A stretch of DNA of 64,000 nt from assembly GCF_000346465.2 (NCBI RefSeq), contig NC_034011.1:21712264-21776263 (forward strand). Direction: 5' to 3'. Origin of the DNA: Prunus persica. Lineage: Eukaryota; Streptophyta; Magnoliopsida; Rosales; Rosaceae. The translations under genes and the position numbers were made by a program. The notes below the pieces were generated by a model that saw nothing but the letters and a program-made list of their open reading frames with translations, was not told where the DNA came from and searched no databases. Shown one piece after another: positions 40,691-52,682 of this stretch. Each line of letters begins with the position of its first letter. Within the stretch, counting starts at the first letter, position 1.

Positions 40691-42115
40691 TTAGAGGACT
40701 TTTGAATGCTCCCCCTGATTTTGCATGCTCCAACTTGATTGCTTGCAGAGTTGTCGTAATCCGATGCCATGCACTAACTTTTGGAATGTACATTTCGGCA
40801 ATGATTTAGTGAAGAGATCTGCCAGGTTATCACTTGAACGGATTTGTCTGACTTTGATTTCTTGACTCTTCTGGAGCTCATGTGTATAGAAAAACTTTGG
40901 TGATATGTGCTTGGTCCTGTCACCCTTAATATATCCTCCTGTGATCTGAGCAATACAAGCTGCATTGTCCTCATTCAGAATTGTTGGAGTGTCTGTTGTT
41001 GAGGGTAGGGCACATGTGCTTCGGATGTGATGGATTACCGACCTTAACCAAACGCATTCACGACTGGCTTCATGGAGGGCAAGTATTTCTGAGTGATTAG
41101 AAGATGTGGCCACTAATGTTTGTTTTGTTGAGCGCCATGAGATCGCAGTTCCTCCACATGTAAATACATACCCAGTCCGTGATCGTCCTTGATGTGGATC
41201 AGAGAGATATCCTGCATCAGCATAACCAATAATACTCTGGGCATTGGTCGATTCACTGGAATAGAATAACCCCATGTCTGTTGTCCCACGAAGGTATCGT
41301 AGAACATGTTTGATGCCGGTCCAGTGTCGTCTTGTTGGAGCAGAACTGTACCTTGCTAACAGATTTACTGAGAATGATATGTCTGGTCTGGTACATTGTG
41401 CTAGGTACAATAAGGCACCTATTGCACTAAGATATGGTACTTCTGGACCAAGGACCATTTCATCATTCTCTTTTGGACGATATGGGTCTTTCTTAGTGTC
41501 AAGCGATCGAACGACCATTGGAGTGCTAAGTGGATGGGCTTTATCCATGCCAAACCGTTCCAATACTTTCTCAGTATAAGTTGATTGATGCACCAAAATT
41601 CCATTAGCACTGTGCTCAATCTGCAAGCCAAGACAATATTTTGTCTTTCCAAGGTCCTTCATCTCAAACTCACGTTTGAGATAATCAACAGTCTTTTGAA
41701 GCTCTTCAGAAGTTCCAATTAGATTCATGTCGTCGACATATACTGCCACTATCGCAAATTCAGACTCTGATTTCTTAATAAACACACATGGGCAAATAGG
41801 ATCATTTGTGTCCTTCAGTAAATACTTACTGAGACGATTGTACCACATTCGTCCAGATTGTTTTAGCCCGTATAATGATTTTCTCAATTTAACTGAGAAC
41901 ATGTCCCGTGGTTTGTTTCTGGCTGCTTCAGGCAACCTGAATCCTTCTGGAACTTTCATGTATATATCTGTATCCAATTCTCCATACAAATATGCGGTAA
42001 TGACATCCATGAGTCTCATTTCAAGTTTTTCTGAAACCGCCAAACTTATTAGGTAACGGAATGTAATTGTGTCCATTACTGGAGAGTACATTTCCACATA
42101 ATCAATTCCAGGCCT
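40691..42115 (-). pseudogene. Copia reverse transcriptase and RNase H segment
   Basis: An open frame of about 470 codons follows the TAA at 42116-42118. It carries the copia reverse transcriptase core with YVDDM at its catalytic site, LYGLKQSGRMWY upstream, and an RNase H domain (ISWRSTKQTLVATSSNHSE). It begins in the middle of the reverse transcriptase domain, so it cannot be made as a normal polyprotein without passing the stop. Confidence 0.9.
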
Positions 42116-44311
42116 TTATGAAAAACCTTGCGCAACGAGTCGCGCTTTATACCTTGAGATCTCATTTTTCTCATTGCGCTTTCTTGTAAATACCCACTTG
42201 TAACCTACAGGGTTCACATTGGGTGGAGTTGGACTAATATGTCCAAAAACACTCCTTTTTTCCAAAGAATTTAATTCTGCCTGGATTGCATCTTTCCACT
42301 TGGGCCAATCTTGTCTCTGTGTACATTCATTAATAGAGCACGGCTCAATATCATCATCTTTTATGATCTCAGCAGCCACTGAGAATGCAAATATATCATC
42401 GATGATCATCTCATTTCTACTCCACAATTCATCAGTGGATGTATAATTTATGGAGATTTCTTGACTTTCAGGTACGGTTGCCACTCCAGGGGCACTTGTC
42501 TCACCAATGACGTTTTCCTTGTCAAGAAGTATCTGTCCCTCTTTGGGGGCATTTGAATTATGAATTGTGGGCTCTCTATTTATTTCATTTGGATTCATTT
42601 TGTCCATCAACTTCCTCTTTCGAGGAATTGAATCCTTTGAGCCTAGTGGTCTGCCACGTTTCAGGCGTGCAGCAGATGAACCATTTGCTGGGACATTGCT
42701 TTGTCCATTATGGACATCAATCCGTGCGGGTGTATTTGCAGCTGGGATATGAGATTTCGTCACCTTTGCTGCATCATTAAATGCATCTGGCATCTGATTG
42801 GCAATACTTTGGAGGTGAACGATCCTTCTCACTTCGTTTTCGCATTGAGTAGTATGAGGATCGAGATGAGACAATGTGGATACATTCCAGGATAATTCAT
42901 GTCGTTTTTCAGGAATGAGTTTGCCTTGTTCTTTAGACACAGATTTTTCTCCCCCTAATGGTGGGAAGATTGTCTTATCAAAATCACAATCCGCAAATCG
43001 TGCGGTAAAAATATCACCCGTCAGGGGTGCCAAGTATCTGATGATAGATGGTGAATCAAAACCAACATAAATTCCCAATCTGCGTTGAGGGCCCATCTTA
43101 GTACGTTGCGGTGGTGCAATGGGCACATATACCGCACACCCAAAAATTCTTAAATGTGAAATGTTTGGTTGATTTCCCAATACGAGTTGTATTGGAGAAC
43201 ATTGATTGTTGGTGACGGGCCTCAATCGCACAAGCGATGCTGCATGTAAAATGGCATATCCCCAAGCAGAAACTGGCAACTTTGTTTTCATTAGCAAAGT
43301 GCGTGCTATCAATTGAAGGCGTTTAATTAAAGCTTCTGCCAAGCCATTTTGAGTATGCACATGGGGAACAGGATGTTCAATATCAATGCCTAGTGACATG
43401 CAGTAGTCATCAAAAGTCTGAGATGTAAATTCACCAGCATTATCGAGTCTGATTGACTTAATGGGATAATCTGGGAATTGGGCTCGTAATTTAATTATCT
43501 GAGCCAAAAGCCTAGCAAATGCCATATTCCGAGTAGATAAAAGACAAACATGTGACCATCGGGTAGATGCGTCTACCAAGACCATAAAGTACCGAAATGG
43601 TCCACATGGGGGATGAATGGGTCCACAAATGTCCCCTTGAATTCTCTGCAAAAATGATGGAGACTCAACATCAACCTTTGGTTGTGATGGTCTGATCACC
43701 AACTTCCCTTGTGAACAAGCTTGGCAAAAGATGTCGCTTGATAACATAATGTGTTTAGTCAACAAGGGATGTCCTTTAGAGTTGGTGATGATCCTGCGCA
43801 TCATGGTGGATCCAGGATGACCCAACCTGTCATGCCAAAGCTTAAAAGCATTTGAGTCAGTGGACTCTTGGTCCATGACACTATGTGCCTCAATTGTCCG
43901 TATGGTTGTGTAATACAACCCTGATGAGAGCTCACAAAGCTTTTCCAGTATACGCTTTTGAGTATCACTGGAGGTAATACAAAGATATTCCATGTTTTCC
44001 TCTTTCTTTGTTTCAACATGGTAGCCATTCAAACGTATATCTTTGAAACTCAACAGATTCCTTCTGGAGTTAGATGAATACAAAGCATCTGGAATGGACA
44101 GTATTGTTCCATTCGGTAACATAATTTGGGCTATTCCTGAACCTTCAATCAGATTTGCAGGACCTGATATGGTTGTTACCTTTGCTTTTGTAAGCATTAA
44201 TTTTGAGAAATACTTCCGATCTTGAAGGATCGTATGAGTAGTTGCGCTGTCTGCGAGACAAATATCTCTGCCATAGCCTTTGTTTTGAGGGCATCCATAA
44301 TTTGCATCCAT
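42116..44311 (-). pseudogene. Copia protease-integrase-start of reverse transcriptase segment
   Basis: A 731-codon open frame. The protease active site appears as DSATTH. The integrase has an HHCC zinc finger (WHDRLGHPG to CQACSQGK) and catalytic acidic residues in GDICGP and RLDNAGEF. The third region has KWVFTRKRNE and YKARLVAQGFS at the start of reverse transcriptase, then the TAA at 42116-42118. Relatives normally continue with Gln there. The other domains look well kept. Confidence 0.92.
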
Positions 44312-44422
44312 GCCACCAAATAAGTAAAATAAGCTGGATTAATAAAGAAGAAAACATTACCACTTTTATTTGATTGAAATTTAAACAACACTTCAGCTAA
44401 TACAAATAGTATATTAAGGAAT

Positions 44423-45489
44423 TTAATCTAATTCGGACACATAACCTTCATTCCCTCTTTCAGTAACAAAATCAGAAACATCTAGATGCGTCTTGTTTAG
44501 CTGACGTGATATTTCTGATGAGCCATCTGTGGCTGGCGGAGCATGATCAATGTAATTTATCTCCACTTTCCTGTTCTTAAGTGAAGCTTGATAGAGATCC
44601 GCCAAATGCCTGGGCGTACGACATGCGCGCACTCAATGTCCCTTTGCACCACATCTGTGACAAGGGCTTTCAACATTTCTAGGCACATGGCTCATCTGTG
44701 CCTTTCCCTTATTATGGGATGCATTTTTGCCATTCGTGGATGGACCGCTCCTTGGACCTAAACCCTCTGAACGAGCACCACGATTTTTTCTACTTCCTTG
44801 CCAGTGGCCACGCTTGCCCCCTCGCTCACGTTTGTAGATACTGCCACGAGATGAAGTGGCATTCACTTTCTGAGATGCAGCATTTATTTCAGGAAGTGGT
44901 GCTGAGCCCGTTGGGCGAGATTGGTGATTCTTTAATAAGAGCTCATTATTCTGCTCAGCTAACAAGAGGCAAGATACAAGTTCCGAGTACTTCTTGAAAC
45001 CGCTATGTCTGTATTGCTGCTGAAGGAGGACATTTGAAGCATGAAAAGTGCTCAGAGTTTTTTCGAGCATATCCTCATCAGATATATTTTCCCCACATAG
45101 CCTCATTAATGAGGTAATTCTGTGCATAGCAGAGTTATACTCGGACACTGACTTGAAATCTTGAAATCTTGAAATCTCAAGTGAGTCCATTCGTATCTAG
45201 CTCTTGGGAGAGTCACCGTCTTCTGGTGATCGTATCTTTCACCTAGAGCTTTCCACAGAACCAACGGTTCATCAACCACCACATATTCGCTCTTCAGCGC
45301 TTCATGGATGTGGCGGCGAAGAAAGATCATGGCCTTCGCATTCTCTTCAGGCGAAGCATCATTCTCATCTACAATTGTTTGTCCGAGGCCATTGGCTCGT
45401 AGATGAATTTTGGCATCCAGGACCCATGATAAATAGTTGTCCTCGGAAAGGTCCAAGGCAGCAAACTCTAGTTTTGCCAAATTTGCCAT
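44423..45489 (-). pseudogene. Copia gag, frameshifted and with a stop
   Basis: The likely start is the ATG at 45487-45489 (MANLAKLEF). The frame shifts at about 45150-45180, where an 8-base unit is present three times, apparently one copy too many. Gag continues in another frame to the zinc knuckle (CHRCGAKGH), where TGA at 44633-44635 replaces the expected Trp. The frame then reopens down to 44423. Conserved Gag helices are otherwise readable. Confidence 0.85.
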
Positions 45490-45980
45490 CCAAAACTTTA
45501 GGCTCGAGATCTGGAATATTAAGCCACTTATTAATAGGAATTTCAGGTCCTCATTATTCAGGTATATTAATTGATGATAAAAGTAAAGTGTTATGAATTT
45601 GCTGGTATGGACGATAAACCCGCACCATACCTTAAATGTGCGGTAATGTGCTTGTATGTGCACTAATTCTGCTCCATACATTTAAATAAAAGTAAAGGCG
45701 TGGACGATAAACCCGCACCACCCTTTAAATAAATATTGCCGTATGGGTAATAAGCCTACACCATACCATAAATAAAATTAAATGTGGGGTTAAAACCACT
45801 ACCGAATAAGAAAAAAAAGTTAGTATTAGTAACGGTCTCCCACTGATAATATGTTTAGTATTACCAAGGGTCCATTTTTGTTAATGGTTAGTAATAGAGA
45901 AGCAGATAAATATAGTATATTATATAGTGTTGAGTTGAAAAATTTCAGAAATAAAAGGAGAGACTATCGTGCTGATAACG

Positions 45981-46349
45981 TGTTATAAAATAACCTGGGA
46001 TATGTGCGAATTTTGAGCTGCATACGTCCTCGGAGAGCAGCAACAGTAACTTTTCACTATATAATAATATGACTACAATAGTGTTTACAATATGTGTGAC
46101 TCACTGAATTTTCTCTCTGCTTACTTACCCTCTTCTTTCCTCTTCTCTCTCTTTCCTCCTTTCCTTTTCTTCTTTTTTTCCTATTTTCTTTCTCTCTTCT
46201 TCTTTCTCTATTTATAGACATGTTAAATGGCACCCGTGATTCTACAATACACATCCGTGAGTGTGCAGCTGATAAACCTCCAAATACTTTGCTTAATTTT
46301 CTTTGTGGGCCCCATAAATGTGGGCTCCACATGTTTCTTCTTTACAACA
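45981..46349 (-). repeat. 5' LTR of the copia element (369 bp, with 45-bp deletion)
   Basis: It matches the 3' LTR base for base over all 369 positions that I compared, apart from the single 45-base gap after GAGCTGCA. This indicates a young insertion followed by one small deletion. Confidence 0.93.
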
Positions 46350-46354
46350 ACTCT

Positions 46355-47075
46355 TACATTTTCAACCTTTATTATTATTTGTTTTTAACAAATTTAATAA
46401 TTAAAGTAACTATTTTTGTTATTTTTTAACTTGGTGTTAGTTCAAATCCAATTTTGATTCTTGCACAACAACTGAGAACTAGTTTTTAGTTTATATTAAC
46501 CAGTGTAAACAGAAGTTAGTGTTGAGTTTTTTTGACATGATTAGTTAAAATATACATTTGTTCCACACAAAAGCAATGTTGTTTTAATGATTTTTTATCC
46601 TTTTAGTTTGAAATAAGTTATCTATATATAAAAAGCAAAAGACAGATAATAGTGAAACATTCAAAATACCAGAAAATATCTTTGGTTAATGCAAACATTA
46701 AGAATTGAAATGATTAATTAAATTGGGATAATATAATAAATTCACACTATTTTTATGGAATACAACACAACTATCCATTATTTTTTTTAATTTTAAAATA
46801 CATTTTTTTTTAAAAAAGCCTCTAACATGTGCGAAAGTGTGTGACTAGTATTTAAAAAAAAAAAAAAGCAAAATAAGAATACAGAGCTGAATTTAAATTT
46901 TATTTATTTATTTATTTTCAGAATTACCACCGTATCCCGAGTGAACACAGAGAATTCAACAGAAACTGGTGGGAAGTAATACTATGCGATATAGTAACTC
47001 TGTGACCCAGTCACTGAACCACCGCCCTATCCCAAACCCTGAGACAGAGAGAGGGAGAGACCAGCAAGCCTGAAA
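46355..47075. other. Intergenic DNA with a small Helitron
   Basis: AT-rich DNA between the copia element and the next gene, holding the Helitron at 46621-46848 and A/T runs. The last 150 bases are the promoter and leader of the zinc-ribbon gene. Confidence 0.55.
46621..46848 (+). mobile_element. Non-autonomous Helitron, 228 bp
   Basis: Same family as 9824-10108. It begins TCTATATATAAAAAGC after A, shares the CATTCAAAATACCAGAAAAT block, and ends with an ACATGTGCGAAAGTGTGT hairpin, then CTAG before T. The hairpin is partly decayed, and an internal 50-60 bases are missing relative to the first copy. Confidence 0.82.
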
Positions 47076-49534
47076 ATGGCGATGGAAATCCCGACGGATA
47101 TGATAAAGGAGGTGCAGATCTCGCTTCGGAGAGAAGCGAAGATGTCGTCGTATGACCCAGACGACACGCCGTTGCCAAATCTACCATCCGTCGAAGAAAC
47201 CATAGCGGATTTGGATCCATCCCCGCCGTACCTACGGTGCAAGCATTGCAAGGGCAGATTGCTGAGGGGCGTTCAGTCACTTATTTGCGCCTTCTGTGGC
47301 AGAGAACATTGCAAGGACCTCCCTCCTGACCCCATCAATTTTCGCGACACTTTTGGCTACCGGTGGTTGCTCAAGTCCCTGAGCTTGGATGGATCGGTAT
47401 GCGACTTAATTTTGTATGTTTTGTTTGGTTGATGAGAAAATTGAGGTTAAGAGAGGAAAAAAAGGGGTTCTTGTTGTGTTTGGTTGAAGGGAAAACGAGA
47501 AAGAAATGAAATTTAGATTCCCTAATTGCTTTTCTGGAATGAAGTTATTTTTATTTCTGGGGAAATTAGAAGAAGAAAAAAAACAGGAAATTTAAGAAAT
47601 TATATCATCTCGCTTCTAGATGATGAAAAAGATTGAAGCTTTGACTGTTTTCGTAATTTGTTTTACGAGCTCTTTCTAGAAGCCCGGCGGAGTGATGAAG
47701 TTGATTTCACATATCCTATTTGAAGCTATTTGTGTTATCATGTAGTGTATAAAAAAACTAAAAGCTTGAAGCCAATTTTGGGATTATGCAGAAATTTAGG
47801 ATAGTACGTTGTATATGATTTTTGCATCAGAGTCTACTTGGCACTAAAGATTATGAACAGATCACACTCAGAACTTTCTTAGGTGCCACAGATTTTTGTC
47901 CATTTATTCTGAACTCATATCACATATGTCAGAAATTATAGTTTTGTTTGCTAAAGATGAGGAGTATTGTTCTGTCATCAACGTAGGCTGTATACTTTAA
48001 ATAGAGAAGACTTAGTGAAGTTTGAGACTTTGGTATGCAGGAGATAGTAGAATTACCCACTGGAGCAGATGAGTTCAACAGAGGACAGACTGCTCGGAAG
48101 GATGATTTAAGTCTCTCTGATCTTTTGAATCTTGAAATAAAATGGACCTCTAAGCCAGAGAAAGTTGAGACTGATTTCTCAAATGAGACACCTACTCAGC
48201 CCAAAAGCTTACCAGATTTGGCCGGAGTCAATCTCGACAACTTTTTTTCTGAAGGAAAAAAAGATGCCGCAGTTAATATTTCTGAAGAGCAGCTGTTTGA
48301 GTCTAGCACACAGACTACCGGTGAAGAAATTAATGCTTTCGAAGTTCGTGAAACTCTTAGTTTGTTTGAGAATGTACAGCCTTTTGAGACAGTTGTGGAG
48401 TCTACTGAAGGAGAGAGTGGTGATTCCTTTTCAGGTTGGGCGGCAAATTTTCAGTCTGCTGCTTCTGAAACCCTTCCTCATGCTTCTGAAACTCTTCCTC
48501 ATGCTTCTGAAAACCTTCATCAAGCTTCTGAAAACATTCCCCAAGAGTCAAAAGTAATTGACCCCTTTGTGGGTTCCACGGTGGATCTTTCAGCCCACAT
48601 AGACACAGTATTCGGATCTGCAGTACACTCAACTGATGAAAAATCAAACCATAGTATGACTGGGTCTGCACCCTTGACTACCGACTGGTTTCGAGGTGAT
48701 CTATTGGGTGTTTCCAACTCTGGGTTTGCTGGAGGTCCTGAACAGTTTGAAACGCTTGCTGAGGTGAAGGGTATAACTGAGAATGTGAATAACTCTTTTC
48801 CTGCTGATGTTGATAGGGTTCAAGACAATCAATTACAGACCACTAGCAACAATGCCCCTGATAATAAGACTACTGATGAGGATGAGGATTCATTTGATGC
48901 TTGGAATGATTTTGCGACCTCAAATAGTGCACCAAATCTTGTTGATAGTTCTTTAAAACAAAGTACTAATCAGACGACACCTGTTGACCAGACTTCTGTA
49001 GTGGATTTGTTCGGCACAGCTAGCAACTCCGGGGACTTGAATTTTGGTAGCTTATCCCAACCGGATTTCTCAGCAGGAGCATTTAACAGTTCCAATGGTT
49101 CAACTGTAGTGGATATGAAGCAGGCAGACTCCTCTGTTTTAGACAGGTGCGTGCTTGAGCCTACCTATTTGGCTGTTATTATAGCTTCAGAATCCTGGTT
49201 TGAACTACCGTGAAACTTATTTGAATGTTTAATGTTTGCATTTGTGAATGTAGTACATGAAACTTGATGAAAAAGGCTTTGATTCGTACTTTGAACAACC
49301 TATCTTAACCATATTTTCTGTTGCATGTTTAGTTTGGCTGATCTGAGCACAAAAGATGAAAAAAAATCTGAAGATGTTGCGGAGGGTGGAGATGTTTCTG
49401 GTGCAAGAGCAGGGTCAAAATCTGAAGATGCGGAGAGAATAATGTCACAGATGCATGATCTCTCTTTTATGCTTGAAAGCAGTCTTTCAATTCCTCCCAA
49501 GCGAGATGAATTACATTCGCATTCCCAAGATTGA
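47076..49534 (+). CDS. Uncharacterised plant protein: N-terminal zinc ribbon, long acidic tail (DUF7815-like)
   Basis: Exons 47076-47396, 48041-49146 and 49333-49534 encode 542 residues. Residues 54-80 contain two CxxC pairs (CKHCKGRLLRG, then CAFCGRE), a zinc-ribbon-like fold. RDTFGYRWLLKSLSLDGS follows. The remaining 430 residues are acidic, Ser/Thr/Asn-rich and probably disordered, with scattered DLF- and WNDFA-like short motifs. A four-copy heptapeptide repeat sits at 48461-48544. I believe plant proteins with this N-terminus are grouped as DUF7815, but that name is from memory. Function is unknown. Short acidic motifs such as SFDAWNDF resemble adaptor-binding peptides of trafficking proteins, which is speculation. 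Confidence 0.85.
48461..48544 (+). repeat. Four 21-bp coding repeats (heptapeptide ASETLPH type)
   Basis: Four direct 21-base units encode ASETLPH, ASETLPH, ASENLHQ and ASENIPQ in the disordered tail. The first two differ at only one base. Confidence 0.9.
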
Positions 49535-50349
49535 GACCTAATTTGTTTGAGTTTCTATCAATGCAATGTCTGCTGTTCATGCTGTATTCTAGATCTATTT
49601 GTTCCATTTATTCACAATTTTGTATTTATTATTTTTTGTTTTATAATCTTATGTAGAAATGGTAAGCCAGATTAGAAAGAAATGAGAATTGGTTGAATGC
49701 CCACTAACCCTTACTTCAATTATATTTTTTATGGTTCAAAATACTAATTTGCTATAGCAATTTTGTTGAGGAAGAAAGTGAATTTATAGAATAAGGGGCG
49801 TTGTGTGTCTGCCGGACAACTGTGTGACCACCCCAGCCAGCTTGATCAGCGGCTGAGAACGATCATCTACTGCCACAATGACCGGAGACCACGAAGCTGC
49901 TAATCACGCTCTGATAACAACGGTCATAGTTCATCCACCAGACTTTGGTTCCTGTCGCCTTAGTAATCAAGGATACAGATGTACAACCTATAAAACAGAT
50001 CCTATTCAACTGCGAGTGAACTTTATGAACAGCACTTATCTCTGTCCAGCGTCGATGTGGGACAATGTTGCGCTTATCCCGGCAGACATGTGATTCACAA
50101 AGACAATGGCTAAATCCCATTGCACCTTTCTTAAAATCAAACACTGATTCTAATTCATGCTAAAAGCATTCAGAAACAAAGCAATTAACATTAAAAACTA
50201 AGAGTCTACAGTTGCATTTAGTCTAAAACTTGATACACGAGAATTACAACGAGAAAGAAAGTACGACTATATTCTTCATTCTGTGTGGATGGTAATTCTT
50301 TTGTGGTGGTGGTGCCTGATCAGCATCGATGGATACCATGGTTTGCCAT
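49535..50349. other. Region between convergent zinc-ribbon and CNOT9 genes
   Basis: It contains the two 3' UTRs and, between them, the dispersed repeat at 49806-50015. Confidence 0.55.
49806..50015 (+). repeat. Dispersed repeat, copy 2
   Basis: Reverse-complement partner of 9474-9708. On the minus strand it reads through CCGTTGTTATCAGAGCG, which resembles the start of the internal region of LTR retrotransposons (a primer-binding site for initiator tRNA-Met). No terminal duplication was found. Confidence 0.75.
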
Positions 50350-52639
50350 TCAGCCTTTAGCCACGCGACCATTGGACTCGGCACCTGATGCTCCATTAGG
50401 CTGCTTCCCAGCTGCTCCATTAGGCTTCCTCCCTGCTGCAACGTTGCAATACAGGCGCCTCAGATACGACATGGCTACCGGGTCATCCTGGAAAATAGAA
50501 GTGTCTCAGTATGAATCTTGGGGTTCTGATGTGAAACTCAGATATCTTAAATACCTCTCGGCAATGGGAACAAAAAAAAATTATGAACCGGGTTTAATTA
50601 ATCCACCATTATAGAAGTGTTCAAAGTATGTCAAGAACTTACAGAGACGAGGTTAATGACTCTAGAATCCCTCAAGCTCCTAGGGAGACATAGGCTTAAG
50701 CTGTCAACGTCCCTGCTGTGAAAATTTCAAACCCAAATTTGCTTATAATCAAACAAATGAAAGTAATGCCAATATCTCTTGACCCTTAAGAATAACTTAA
50801 TTACTAACGTTAGACCATCTGAGAGCCTGAGAAAGCAGTGAATGATGAGCTTGAGCAGCCGGTGGGAGGGTTCTTCGGGAAGCTTATCGAGCATCCTGCT
50901 AAGAACTTGAGTGATGACATAGAATCTATCCGCGAAAGTGATGCAGTACTTCATTCCCTGATCACTGATCAGAATTCTTTCAATTATGAATGTGGCCACC
51001 TGTGCATTCAAAGGCACATCAATCTTAAGCCTTACGATCAAACAAGGAGACAGAGATGCAAAAAGGGTGCAATTCAAATTGGGATTTCCCTTTGTACCCG
51101 AAAAAAAAACAAACAAAAAAAAAAGCAAGGGACTTGTATCTCAAGTAGTTAAAAGAATTTGGTCCTGCATCATCCGAGGTCCTAGATTTGATTTAACCCA
51201 TCCCCTAGTATTGCTTATATAATAAAAAATTGCCTATTCCAGGCAGAAAATTCCTGTTATCTGTGTGTTTTGTTTCCAATTTACTAAATTCAAGTAACAA
51301 TTGCTACTTAAATTACTATACAGAAATTCCCAAATTACAGCCATGAGTTTTGGAACAATTGTATGTATAGACTTCCTTGTTACTTACAGTTCTTGACAGT
51401 ATAGTGCCAACTTCAATGCAGCGGATGCAGTAGCAGAACACTTGAGTTTGGAGAAGGAAAGTGATGATGTCTTCATCATTATCCTGAACAAGGAGGAAAA
51501 GGGGATCCAAATTATCATTATTTCATTAAGTTAAAGAAGATTAAATTGTTCAAAAATAGAAGGGAATGAAAATGGGATTGAAGGCATAAACATAATTTCA
51601 TACATATACCTTCACAAGGGCACCAATAACACCCAAGCTGGACAGCCTCAGATATTCATAAGGTTTTTCCTTGCTCTTAGTGCCGAGGAAAGGGTAGATA
51701 TACATTGGAATGTTGGCTGCACACAGCATGTATACAATTCAATTATATGCATTGCATGACTACAAAACTCAAACTATAACTTCCTCTCGTTACTTTATAG
51801 GAAGCCCTCTTCTAGTAAGATACGTCCCAAAAGTAAATGAAGTCCTCATACCTGGGGCTCGTCTGGTGTCTAGTACTGGATTTGATAGGATAACTCCCTA
51901 TATTTAAAGCATGTTTTGACTAAGAAATGAATTTTTTTTTACCAATTTGAAGGCGTAGAAAATGGATTACTCATGAAGAAAACTTGTCTCATCTAATCCC
52001 AAGCAAATAGTAGGATAATAACATTTTATAACTTATATCCCTCTGAATCCCCCAAAAATAAAAAATTATTCACATCTACTTTCATTTTCTCCTTCAACAT
52101 ACCTTAGATTTAGTGACTTATTCAATTCATTCCAATCGTAGGAGCTAAACGAGCCCATTATTTTAACAAACTTACCTTTGACAAATAGATTTCTTGTCTC
52201 CGGATGAGCAGCTACGCACTGTAAAAACAAAATAGTAAACATATTAAATGCCATTTACTTGTACAAAAGCAACATGACAATTTAAGCTTACTTTCATAGG
52301 TAATAATTCATTACAAGAATAAAGAATTCATAAAAACCATCATTATCATTAATTCCTAAAATGTATGTCGTCAAAAGTTCTCTTGAATTAAAGTATGAAG
52401 ATAATGACATGAGAATTAAAGAGAAAACAAAAATGATAGATCGAGTACATATAGGTAGGTAGATATAACCTGATATAGAGAGAGTGTGTTGCATGCTCGA
52501 TTTGATGCCTCCTGAGTAAGAAGATGTGGAGATGTGACCATTGGGTACACCTCAAGTATTTCCTAAAATGATGAAAATATAAATAAATCATCATGAATAT
52601 CAATCTCGAAAATTAAGAAAATTTTCAATGAGAAACATC

Positions 52640-52682
<43 letters not shown>

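Larger units (their letters stand above)
40158..46349 (-). mobile_element. Ty1/copia LTR retrotransposon, 6.2 kb, coding region broken
   Basis: Full-length element on the minus strand. Flanking ACTCT at 40153-40157 and 46350-46354 is the 5-bp target duplication. LTRs are 45981-46349 (5') and 40158-40571 (3'), starting TGTTGTAAAG and ending TTTATAACA on the element strand. A purine tract (AAGGAGGAG) directly precedes the 3' LTR. After the 5' LTR comes CGTTATCAGCACGA, a candidate primer-binding site. The domain order is Gag, protease, integrase, reverse transcriptase, RNase H, which is the copia order. The frame is broken by a small duplication and stop codons, so the copy is not autonomous. 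Confidence 0.95.

Noticed and set aside
42219..43070. Several plus-strand open frames within the copia element
   Set aside because: They are antisense to a long, domain-rich integrase frame on the minus strand.
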